From CAZEFK01 sp964511405 (lineage in GTDB: Bacteria; Pseudomonadota; Alphaproteobacteria; Elsterales; Elsteraceae), in assembly GCA_964511405.1 (NCBI GenBank), contig CAZEFK010000157.1, positions 1-17,439 of the forward strand: a stretch of DNA of 17,439 nucleotides, given 5' to 3'. The notes beneath the pieces were generated by a model. It was not told the DNA's origin and did not search any database. It saw only the letters and a list, made by a program, of their open reading frames with translations. Position 1 is the stretch's first letter. The number at the start of each line of letters is the position of its first letter. Below, one piece after another: positions 8,103-14,433 of the stretch. The position numbers and the translations under genes are program-made.

Positions 8103-9118
8103 ATGACCGTGCGCGGCCTTGCGCCTTTGCTGCTGGTCGCCGCGCTGCTGGGGCCAGGCCCGGCCACAGCCAACGACAGCAGCGGCTTCCAGGGTACCGG
8201 CGGCATCGAGCTCACCCAGAGCGCCGAGATCCGCATGGTCTCGGAAGACCTGCGCATCGGCCTCGACGAGATCCGGGTCGACTATGTCTTCCGCAATGTC
8301 GGCGATCGTCCGGTGGAGACGCTGGTCGCGTTTCCGCTGCCCGACCTGGACCTGTCCCGGGGCTTGACGGCGCCGAACTGGGCCTTTCCGGTCGCGGCCG
8401 ACGACTTCCTGGGCTTCAAGCTGTGGATCGACGGCAAGCCGCTGGCGCCGGCGCTGGAGCGGCGCGCGATCTATCGGGGCCGCGATGTCACGCGCACGGT
8501 CGCGGACGCCGGCGCCCTCGGCATGACGCCGTGGACGGACTATGACAAGCAGGCGAGCACCCTGGCGCCCGATGCGCTGGCGCGCCTGCGGGCCGAAGGC
8601 TTGATCCAGCCGGGCGAGGACGAGAACACGCCGCAATGGGTGCTCCGCACCCGCTACCATTGGCGGCAAACCTTTCCGCCCGGGCAGGACGTCCGGGTCC
8701 GGCATGTCTACAAACCCTTCGTCGGCGGCGCCCTGCTCGGCGATCCGACCACGATCGACGGGCGCACGGCGGTCGGGCGCTATCTCGGCGACGACCGCGC
8801 CCCCGGCGGCGACCGCTACTGCCTGGACACGGCAACCCGCCACGCCCTGGCTGCCGCCGCCGCCCGCAGCCCGAAGACGGCGATGCCGTTCGGCGCCGCC
8901 GAGATCGAGTACATCCTGACCACGGCGCGCAACTGGCGCGGACCGATCGGCCGCTTCATCTGACCGTCGACAAGGGCGCGCCCGACAACATCCTGTCGCT
9001 GTGCTGGACCGGCCTCAAGAAGACCGGCCCCACCACCTTCGAGTCGACGATTGCCGACTTCGTGCCCGACCGCGGCCTGCAGATCCTGGTGTTCGTGCGC
9101 CAGAAGCCACCGCCATAG
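8103..9118 (+). pseudogene. DUF4424 exported protein, broken by a 1-nt frameshift
   Basis: The gene starts at ATG 8103 (GGAG 8 nt upstream) with a signal peptide (MTVRGLAPLLLVAALLGPGP, ATA|ND cleavage). It runs through a DUF4424-type beta-rich domain: FQGTGGIELTQSAEIRMVSE, then VDYVFRNVGDRPVETLVAFP, then AEIEYILTTARNWRGPIGRF. At 8961-8963 the frame hits TGA after GRFI. The continuation lies in the next frame without interruption: HLTVDKGAPDNILSLCWTGL, then KKTGPTTFESTIADFVPDRG, ending with TAG at 9116-9118. One missing C in TTC-CAT at about 8957/8958 explains it. With that base restored the protein is 338 aa. The function of the family is unknown; relatives are periplasmic. The truncated 286-aa product lacks about 50 residues. 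A sequencing error is possible. Confidence 0.82.
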
Positions 9119-9137
9119 CCGGACACCGCCGCCCGGC

Positions 9138-9174
9138 TTGACGTTGCCGCTTTATATGCATAGGCTATGCATAT
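9138..9174 (+). promoter_or_regulatory. promoter with 21-bp palindromic operator over the marR-family start codon
   Basis: A perfect palindrome (ATATGCATAG-G-CTATGCATAT, 9154-9174) covers the translation start. TTGACG at 9138-9143 is a good -35 box. A 17-bp spacer puts a weak -10 (TAGGCT) at 9161-9166, inside the palindrome. Transcription would then start near 9173, at the ATG itself. MarR proteins typically bind such 16-24-bp palindromes in their own promoters. Confidence 0.6.
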
Positions 9175-9688
9175 GTTGACGGCCAACAAGCTGGGCGCCC
9201 TCGGCACGCTGCTGGCCGATGCCCTGGATGCGGCGCTGGGCGACCTGTCGCCCAGCGCCGCCGCGCTGCTGCTGACCCTGCACCATCATCCCGACGTCAT
9301 CGCCACCGAGTTGGCCGCGATCGCCGGGGTTGCCCAGCCGACCGCCGTGCGCCTGCTCGACGGCCTGGCGCGCCAGGGGCTGATCACCCGCGGCGCCCGC
9401 CAGGGGCGGACGACGCCGCTCGGCCTGACCAAGTCGGGCGCCGCCCGCGCCCAGGCGCTGCAGCAGGCGCGGCTGGCCGCCCTGGCCCGGCTGCTGGAGG
9501 CCATTCCACCGCCCGACCGCCCGGCGTTCGAGCGGTCCCTGGACGCCCTGCTGGCGGGCGCCACCACCTCGCGCCGGTTCGCCCGGACCACCTGCCGCCT
9601 GTGCGACCACCGCCTGTGCGACGGGCCGGCCTGCCCGATCGGCCGGCGCGCCACTGACCTGGAGCACGGCGATGCAGATCGAGCATGA
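9173..9688 (+). CDS. MarR-family transcriptional regulator with Cys-rich C-terminal tail
   Basis: About 171 aa (residue numbers here count from the alternative ATG at 9167, two residues earlier). The winged-helix core runs from about 28 to 95: LSPSAAALLLTLHHHPDV, the recognition region TELAAIAGVAQPTAVRLLDG and the wing GLITRGARQGRTTPLGLTKS. A helix for dimerisation follows. The tail TTCRLCDHRLCDGPACPIGR carries four cysteines (143, 146, 151, 156; C-x2-C-x4-C-x4-C), which could bind a metal or sense redox or electrophiles. No ribosome binding site precedes either ATG, and the predicted transcription start falls at 9173, so a leaderless mRNA is likely. A palindrome over the start suggests autorepression. 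The 3' end overlaps the hexapeptide-repeat gene by 17 nt, so the two are co-transcribed and that gene is a probable co-regulated target. Confidence 0.85.
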   Translation: MLTANKLGALGTLLADALDAALGDLSPSAAALLLTLHHHPDVIATELAAIAGVAQPTAVRLLDGLARQGLITRGARQGRTTPLGLTKSGAARAQALQQARLAALARLLEAIPPPDRPAFERSLDALLAGATTSRRFARTTCRLCDHRLCDGPACPIGRRATDLEHGDADRA

Positions 9689-10277
9689 CGGCAAGCGACC
9701 CACGGTCGACCCCGCAGCCTGGATCGCGCCCGACGCCACCCTGTGCGGCGACGTCGCGATCGAAGCGGGCGCCCGGGTGCTGCACGGCGCGCGGATCATC
9801 GGCGAGGCCGGCGGCGCGGTCCGTCTCGGCCGCGACACGATCGTCATGGAGAACGCCGTGGTCCGCGCCACGGCGCGCCATGGCTGCCGGATCGGCAACC
9901 ACTGCCTGATCGGGCCCGGCGCCCATGTGGTCGGGGCCGAGCTCGCCGACCAAGTGTTCATCGCGACGGGCGCCGCCGTCTTCCATGGCGCCCGGCTCGG
10001 CCGCGGGGCCGAGGTGCGGGTGCATGCGACGGTGCATCTGCGCACCCGGCTCGAGGCGGGCGCCACCGTGCCGATCGGCTGGGTGGCGGTCGGCGACCCC
10101 GCCCAGATCCTGCCGCCCGATCGGCACGACGCGATCTGGGCGGTCCAGGCGCCGCTCGACTTCCCGGCCTGGGTCTACGGCATCGACCGCGCCACGCCTG
10201 ATCTGATGGTCGAGGTCACGCGGCGTCTGTCGCGGGCGCTCGGCACCCATGCCGGCGACGCCGTCACGGACCCGTAA
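9672..10277 (+). CDS. gamma-carbonic-anhydrase-like left-handed beta-helix protein
   Basis: 201-aa hexapeptide-repeat protein. Repeats of the [LIV]-G-x4 type run from about residue 18 to 118: WIAPDATLCGDVAIEAGARV, IGEAGGAVRLGRDTIVMENA, RIGNHCLIGPGAHVVGAELA and more. A helical C-terminal part follows (PADRHDAIW-like region to the end), as in gamma-CA/YrdA relatives. Aligned by eye with the family's zinc site, the first His may be His70. The paired GH-x4-H ligand positions, however, read Gly-Pro82 and Val87 in the segment IGPGAHVVGAEL. The usual zinc site therefore seems incomplete and carbonic anhydrase activity is doubtful. It could serve as a scaffold or in acyl/CoA binding. GGAG lies 7 nt before the ATG. 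It overlaps the marR gene by 17 nt. Confidence 0.82.
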   Translation: MQIEHDGKRPTVDPAAWIAPDATLCGDVAIEAGARVLHGARIIGEAGGAVRLGRDTIVMENAVVRATARHGCRIGNHCLIGPGAHVVGAELADQVFIATGAAVFHGARLGRGAEVRVHATVHLRTRLEAGATVPIGWVAVGDPAQILPPDRHDAIWAVQAPLDFPAWVYGIDRATPDLMVEVTRRLSRALGTHAGDAVTDP

Positions 10278-10294
10278 TCGCCCCCGTAATCGCC
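10271..10294 (+). repeat. 12-bp perfect tandem duplication over a stop codon
   Basis: CCCGTAATCGCC occurs twice without a gap (10271-10282 and 10283-10294). The TAA of the first copy (10275-10277) ends the hexapeptide-protein gene and the second copy lies in the spacer. It looks like a recent replication-slippage duplication and has no effect on the protein. Confidence 0.9.
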
Positions 10295-10333
10295 GTTGAC
10301 GGTGCCGCCGCAGCCGCCGGACACTGGGGGACC

Positions 10334-11704
10334 ATGCTGGGAACCGCCCACAGCCATGTGCTGCACCGCCATGTCGACGCGCATCTGCCGGTGATCGTCG
10401 CCGGCGAGGGCGTCTACCTGTTCGACCGCGACGGCCGGCGCTACCTGGACGCCAGTGGTGGTCCCGCGGTCAGCTGCCTGGGCCACAGCCATCCCGACGT
10501 GATAAGGGCGCTCACCGACCAGCTGGGGCGGGTGTCGTTCGCCTATAGCGGCTTCTTTACCCACGACGCCCTGGAGGCGCTGGCCGACCGGCTGATCGCC
10601 TCGGCCCCGGCGGCAGCCGACCGCCAGCTGGACCGGGTGTTCTTCACTTGCGGCGGCTCCGAGGCGGTCGAGGCGGCGCTCAAGCTGGCGCGCCAGTACT
10701 TCGTCGAGACCGGGCAGCCGCAGCGCCGGCAGTTCATCGCCCGCCGCCAGAGCTATCACGGCAACACCCTGGGCGCCCTGGCGGCCGGCGGCCATGTGGC
10801 GCGGCGGGCGCCCTACCTGCCGCTGCTGATGCCGGCCAGCCATATCGCGCCCTGCTATGCCTATCGCGGCCGCGGCCCGGACGAGACCGAGGAGGCCTAT
10901 GGCCGCCGGGTCGCCGACGAGCTGGAGCAGGCGATCCTGGCCGCGGAGCCGGACAGCGTCGCCGCCTTCCTGGCCGAGCCGGTGGTCGGCGCCGCCTTGG
11001 GCGCCGTCCCAGCGGTATCGGGCTATTTCCGGCGCATCCGCGAGATCTGCGACCGCTACGGCGTGCTGCTGATCCTGGACGAGATCATGTGCGGCATGGG
11101 CCGCACCGGCACCCTGTTCGCCTATGAGCAGGAGGGCATCGTCCCGGACATGGCGGTGATCGGCAAGGGCCTGGGCGGCGGCTACCAGCCGATCGCGGCG
11201 CTGCTGGCCAGCGACCGCATCATCGAGGGGCTCGCCGCCGGATCCGGCGCCTTCATGCACGGCCACACCTACGCCGGCCACACCCTGGGCTGCGTGGCGG
11301 CCCTGGCGGTGCAGCAGGTGATCGAGCGCGACCGGCTGCTCGACCGCGTCCAGCAGCTGGGCGCCGGGCTCCGGGCCCGGCTGGACGACCGCTTCGGCAA
11401 CCATCCCCATGTCGGCGACATCCGTGGGCGCGGCCTGTTCCTGGGCCTGGAGCTGGTGGCCGACCGCGCGGCCAAGCGGCCCTTCGATCCGGCTGCCGGG
11501 ATCGCGGCCAGGCTGCGCGACCGCGCCCTGGCCCTGGGGCTGGTGTGCTATCCCTCGGCCGGCACGGCCGACGGCCACGCCGGCGACCATGTGATCCTGG
11601 CGCCGCCCTACATCGCCGAAGACGCCCATCTCGATGCCATGGTCGAGCTGCTGGGCCATGCCGTAGACGAAACGACCCGGTCGGGGCATAGACGTTCGAT
11701 ATAA
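10334..11704 (+). CDS. class III (omega/ornithine-type) PLP aminotransferase
   Basis: 456-aa fold-type I aminotransferase transferring an amino group between an amine or omega-amino acid and a keto acid. The N-terminal part has GVYLFDRDGRRYLDASGGPA and GHSHPDVIRAL. The phosphate-binding segment is FTCGGSEAVEAALKLARQYF; the ring-stacking aromatic lies in SYHGNTLGAL. Asp249 in LLILDEIMCGMGRTG pairs with the pyridine nitrogen. Lys278 in AVIGKGLGGGYQP is the Schiff-base lysine. HGHTYAGHTLGCVAAL and VGDIRGRGLFLGLELVADRA follow as usual. All catalytic positions are intact. The substrate cannot be told from sequence; relatives include beta-alanine/taurine-pyruvate and polyamine aminotransferases. 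The ATG has GGGGGA 2-3 nt upstream, rather close. It lies 56 bp after the hexapeptide gene and 68 bp before the MFS gene, in the same direction. Confidence 0.9.
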   Translation: MLGTAHSHVLHRHVDAHLPVIVAGEGVYLFDRDGRRYLDASGGPAVSCLGHSHPDVIRALTDQLGRVSFAYSGFFTHDALEALADRLIASAPAAADRQLDRVFFTCGGSEAVEAALKLARQYFVETGQPQRRQFIARRQSYHGNTLGALAAGGHVARRAPYLPLLMPASHIAPCYAYRGRGPDETEEAYGRRVADELEQAILAAEPDSVAAFLAEPVVGAALGAVPAVSGYFRRIREICDRYGVLLILDEIMCGMGRTGTLFAYEQEGIVPDMAVIGKGLGGGYQPIAALLASDRIIEGLAAGSGAFMHGHTYAGHTLGCVAALAVQQVIERDRLLDRVQQLGAGLRARLDDRFGNHPHVGDIRGRGLFLGLELVADRAAKRPFDPAAGIAARLRDRALALGLVCYPSAGTADGHAGDHVILAPPYIAEDAHLDAMVELLGHAVDETTRSGHRRSI

Positions 11705-11772
11705 AACCATGCACCATTAGGGTGTGACGGCCAAGGCAATCAACGGCCGCGCGCGGCAATGGGAGGGAATCC

Positions 11773-13146
11773 GTGTCCCTTGCAGGCTTTCTCGACCGCG
11801 ACCACAGCGTCGCGCGGCCGGGCTTCACCCGCTGGCTGGTGCCGCCGGCGGCCCTGGCGATCCATCTGTCGATCGGCCAGGCCTATGCCTTCAGCGTCTT
11901 CAACATCCCGCTGACCAAGCTGATCGGCGTCACCAAATCGGCACCCGACGACTGGACGCCGCCCCAGGTGATCTGGATCTTCTCGCTGGCGATCGTGTTC
12001 CTGGGGCTGTCGGCGGCGGTGTTCGGGCGCTGGGTCGAAACCGGCGGACCCCGGCGGGCCATGTTCGCCGCCGCCTGCTGCTTCGGCGGCGGCTTCGTGG
12101 TGGCCGCCCTCGGCGCCTGGGCGCACCAGCTGTGGCTGGTCTATCTGGGCTATGGCGTGATCGGCGGCATCGGGCTCGGCCTGGGCTACATCTCGCCGGT
12201 GTCGACCCTGATCAAATGGTTCCCGGACCGTCCGGGCATGGCCACCGGCATGGCGATCATGGGCTTCGGCGGCGGCGCCTTCATCGGCTCGCCGCTGGCC
12301 GTGATGCTGATGAACGCCTTCAAGACGCCGACCGGCACCGGCGTGCCCGAGACCTTCCTGGTGATGGGCGCGCTGTATTTCGTCATGATGATGTTCGGCA
12401 CGTTCATGGTGCGCGTGCCCCCGCCCGGCTGGGCGCCGGCGGGTTTCCGCGCCCCGGACCAGCCCAAGCGGCTGGTGACGACCGCCAACGTCCATGTCGA
12501 CCAGGCGATCAAGACACCCCAGTTCTGGTTCCTGTGGTTCGTGCTGTGCATGAACGTCAGCGCCGGGATCGGCGTGCTCGGCCAGGCCTCGCCCATGATC
12601 CAGACGGTGTTCTCCGGCCGGATCACGCCCGTGGCCGCCGCCGGGTTCGTCGGGCTGCTGAGCCTGTTCAACATGGCCGGCCGGTTCTTCTGGTCCTCGG
12701 CCTCGGACTATCTTGGCCGGCGCAACACCTACATGGTGTTCTTCCTGCTCGGCATCGTGCTGTACGTGGCGGTCCCGACCACCGGCCAGATCGGCTCGGT
12801 CGGCCTGTTCGTGCTGTGCTACGCCATCATCCTCAGCATGTATGGCGGCGGCTTCGCGACTATCCCGGCCTACCTGCGCGACGTGTTCGGCACCGCCCAT
12901 GTCGGTGCCATCCACGGCCGGCTGCTGACCGCCTGGTCGGTTGCCGGCATCGTCGGCCCGATCGCCGTGACCTACATCAGCGAAAGCCAGCTGCGGTCGG
13001 GCGTCCCCAAGGCCGAGATCTACAGCCTGACCATGTATCTGATGGCCGGGCTGCTGGTGATCGGCCTGATCGCCAACATCCTGATGCGCCCCGTCGCCGA
13101 GCGGCACCACATGGCCGTGGATGGCCGCCTCAAGGCTGCGGAATAG
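11773..13146 (+). CDS. OxlT-like MFS transporter (oxalate/formate antiporter family)
   Basis: 457-aa inner-membrane carrier with about 12 transmembrane helices. Family landmarks are the first helix LAIHLSIGQAYAFSVFNIPL, the conserved GGIGLGLGYISPVSTLIKWF segment, FPDRPGMATGMAIMGFGGGA, the central-loop entry TPQFWFLWFVLCMNVSAGIG and YLGRRNTYMV after helix 8. This group of the major facilitator superfamily exchanges small carboxylates such as oxalate, formate and other organic acids; the substrate here is unknown. The GTG start at 11773 follows a strong GGGAGGGA site. The TAG stop forms part of the ribosome site (TAGGAGG) of the 35-aa membrane peptide that follows, which is a frequent partner of this transporter type. 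The upstream 68-bp spacer has an AT-rich patch (TATAAAACC at 11700-11708) that may hold its promoter. Confidence 0.92.
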   Translation: MSLAGFLDRDHSVARPGFTRWLVPPAALAIHLSIGQAYAFSVFNIPLTKLIGVTKSAPDDWTPPQVIWIFSLAIVFLGLSAAVFGRWVETGGPRRAMFAAACCFGGGFVVAALGAWAHQLWLVYLGYGVIGGIGLGLGYISPVSTLIKWFPDRPGMATGMAIMGFGGGAFIGSPLAVMLMNAFKTPTGTGVPETFLVMGALYFVMMMFGTFMVRVPPPGWAPAGFRAPDQPKRLVTTANVHVDQAIKTPQFWFLWFVLCMNVSAGIGVLGQASPMIQTVFSGRITPVAAAGFVGLLSLFNMAGRFFWSSASDYLGRRNTYMVFFLLGIVLYVAVPTTGQIGSVGLFVLCYAIILSMYGGGFATIPAYLRDVFGTAHVGAIHGRLLTAWSVAGIVGPIAVTYISESQLRSGVPKAEIYSLTMYLMAGLLVIGLIANILMRPVAERHHMAVDGRLKAAE

Positions 13147-13155
13147 GAGGACGCC

Positions 13156-13263
13156 ATGGACGGCAACGGCGGCAAGCTCGTCATCGCTTGGCTGGTGGTC
13201 GGCATCCCGCTCCTGTGGGGCGTGCTGCAGACCCTGAGCAACGCGATCAAGCTGTTCCAGTAA
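13156..13263 (+). CDS. MFS transporter small subunit (35-aa membrane peptide)
   Basis: An ATG at 13156 is preceded by AGGAGG with ideal 5-nt spacing. The peptide starts MDGNGGKLVIAWLVVGIPLL and continues WGVLQTLSNAIKLFQ to a TAA at 13261-13263. It is a single hydrophobic helix (about residues 8-28) with a short hydrophilic N-terminus. Peptides of this kind, with the AW-x-x-VGIPL-WGV-x-QTL pattern, are encoded directly after OxlT-like MFS genes in many proteobacteria and are named MFS transporter small subunits. The ribosome site contains the stop of the transporter gene, so translation is probably coupled. The role, stabilising or modulating the carrier, is inferred. Confidence 0.85.
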   Translation: MDGNGGKLVIAWLVVGIPLLWGVLQTLSNAIKLFQ

Positions 13264-13266
13264 GCG

Positions 13267-13297
13267 GGTGCGCCCGGGGCCCCGCCCCGGGCGCACC
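13267..13297. terminator. strong hairpin between convergent operons
   Basis: GGTGCGCCCGGGGC - CCC - GCCCCGGGCGCACC is a perfect 14-bp stem with a 3-nt loop. It starts 4 bp after the MFS small-subunit stop and ends 2 bp before the hicB stop codon on the other strand. There is no T tract on either side, so it is either a hairpin that works without one, as in many GC-rich genomes, or a 3'-end stabiliser. By position it would serve both strands. Confidence 0.7.
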
Positions 13298-13298
13298 G

Positions 13299-13709
13299 TC
13301 ACAGGACCCCGGCAGCCAGCCGCTTCGTCATCGCCTCGACCATGCCGGAGCGCGTGAGGCCGGCGCGCTTGGCCTCGGCATCGAGCGTCGCGAGCAAGCC
13401 CGAATCCAGGGACAGGTTGGCCTTCACCGGCCGGCCGCTCTGCCGGATCATCGCGGCGCTGGCCAGCATGGCGCCGGCGGCCAGTGCTTCCGCGACATCG
13501 GGATCGGCACGCACGGCTTCAGCCGCACGGGGCGGCGGCACGGCCCCGCCAGCCTGTTCGGCAACCTCGGCCCAATCGCGCATCGCCTCGACGACGTTCA
13601 TCAAAGCGGCATCGACCGTGGGGCCCATGGCCGTGCAGCCAGGCAGATCGGGGACCGTCACGCCATACGCGCCAGCCTCCCCATCGATCAAAACCACGTA
13701 ACGGGTCAT
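13299..13709 (-). CDS. HicB-like antitoxin, apparently without HicA
   Basis: 136-aa protein. The N-terminal HicB domain (1-50) reads MTRYVVLIDGEAGAYGVTVP and DLPGCTAMGPTVDAALMNVV, the partly degraded RNase-H-like fold that binds HicA. A ribbon-helix-helix DNA-binding segment follows at about 95-132: KANLSLDSGLLATLDAEAKR, AGLTRSGMVEAMTKRL. The ATG at 13709 has AGGAG 8 nt upstream; an in-frame ATG at 13739 lacks a site. HicB normally neutralises the mRNA interferase HicA and represses its own operon. No HicA-type frame (60-80 aa with the GSH motif) is visible on either side, so it is a solitary HicB, perhaps kept as a repressor or anti-toxin against a HicA elsewhere. Confidence 0.82.
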   Translation of the reverse strand: MTRYVVLIDGEAGAYGVTVPDLPGCTAMGPTVDAALMNVVEAMRDWAEVAEQAGGAVPPPRAAEAVRADPDVAEALAAGAMLASAAMIRQSGRPVKANLSLDSGLLATLDAEAKRAGLTRSGMVEAMTKRLAAGVL

Positions 13710-13760
13710 GCTGCGGTCTCCTGCTGGACGGCTCACCACCCGGCGACCTTGGCGACGGGT

Positions 13761-14432
13761 TCAGCGTTCCGCGTCGCTCAGCATGTGGTCGGCCAGGCTG
13801 TAGCAGTGGCTCGCCTGATAGGCGTTCCGGCCTCGGTTCATGTGCGTCAGGTTGAACGCTCGGATGGCCTGCACCGCGCGAGGCACCGAGAGAATTTTGG
13901 CGATCGAGGCGAAGCCGCGGACCTTGATACCGAACATATCCTCGCCACGGGGATAGACATAGCTGACGTCTTCGGGCGTCACGACACAGTGCTCAAGGAA
14001 ACCGTCGTCCGCTTGGTCCTGATTAGACGAATGGTCCGTGGTGAAGTCGGACAGATGCACCAGGAACAAAGCGCGGAGGCCTTCGCCGTCCGGATAGAGC
14101 GAGAACAGCTCCATCCAGCTGGCATTGACGCGAACCAGCGCCTTGCCCGGAGTCGATGGCAAGCAGGACACAGACCAATAATGCCGCTCGGTCCGGCGTG
14201 GGATCGGGATGCAGTCGCGGCCATAGCGCCGCAGGATCTCCAGGACATCCTGCGCCTGCGGCCGGCGCCGCAGCGTCTCGAACCGAGCGGCGTATTTGAG
14301 GCGCAGTTCCAGCGACTCCGAGCGCTCGTCGGCGTCGCGCGGGATCGTCTTGCCCTGCATCCAATCGCGCTGCTGCTGGAGATCCAGGAATCGGCGCAGA
14401 CCCGTGGTGCTTGATCGGCGAGTCGCGTTCAC
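13761..14432 (-). CDS. hypothetical protein, unrecognised
   Basis: I do not recognise this 223-aa protein. It begins at a GTG (14432) one base after the hydrolase stop (TGA-C-GTG), with AGGGA about 7 nt upstream. A longer frame reaches ATG 14495 inside the hydrolase gene, which is less likely. The N-terminal third is basic and helical (GLRRFLDLQQQRDWMQGK, RSESLELRLKYAARFETLRR, DVLEILRRYGRDCIPIPRRT). The middle is beta-like (RHYWSVSCLPSTPGKALVRV, ALFLVHLSDFTTDHSS). The end has VPRAVQAIRAFNLTHMNRGR and NAYQASHCYSLADHMLSDAE. No signal peptide or membrane segment is visible. The DNA is visibly less GC-rich, with more A/T-ending codons than its neighbours, which together with the adjacent orphan hicB suggests acquired DNA. 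Codon structure and the tight junction support that it is a real gene. Confidence 0.62.
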   Translation of the reverse strand: MNATRRSSTTGLRRFLDLQQQRDWMQGKTIPRDADERSESLELRLKYAARFETLRRRPQAQDVLEILRRYGRDCIPIPRRTERHYWSVSCLPSTPGKALVRVNASWMELFSLYPDGEGLRALFLVHLSDFTTDHSSNQDQADDGFLEHCVVTPEDVSYVYPRGEDMFGIKVRGFASIAKILSVPRAVQAIRAFNLTHMNRGRNAYQASHCYSLADHMLSDAER

Positions 14433-14433
14433 G

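Noticed and set aside
11740..13302. 520-codon minus-strand frame over the MFS gene
   Set aside because: The His/Gln/Asp-rich antisense of transmembrane codons is typical shadow sequence, and the MFS frame is certain.
13710..13800. Possible hicA remnant upstream of hicB
   Set aside because: No frame shows the HicA GSH or P-H-x-x-K/D motifs; the sequence is the end of the 223-aa gene plus a short spacer.
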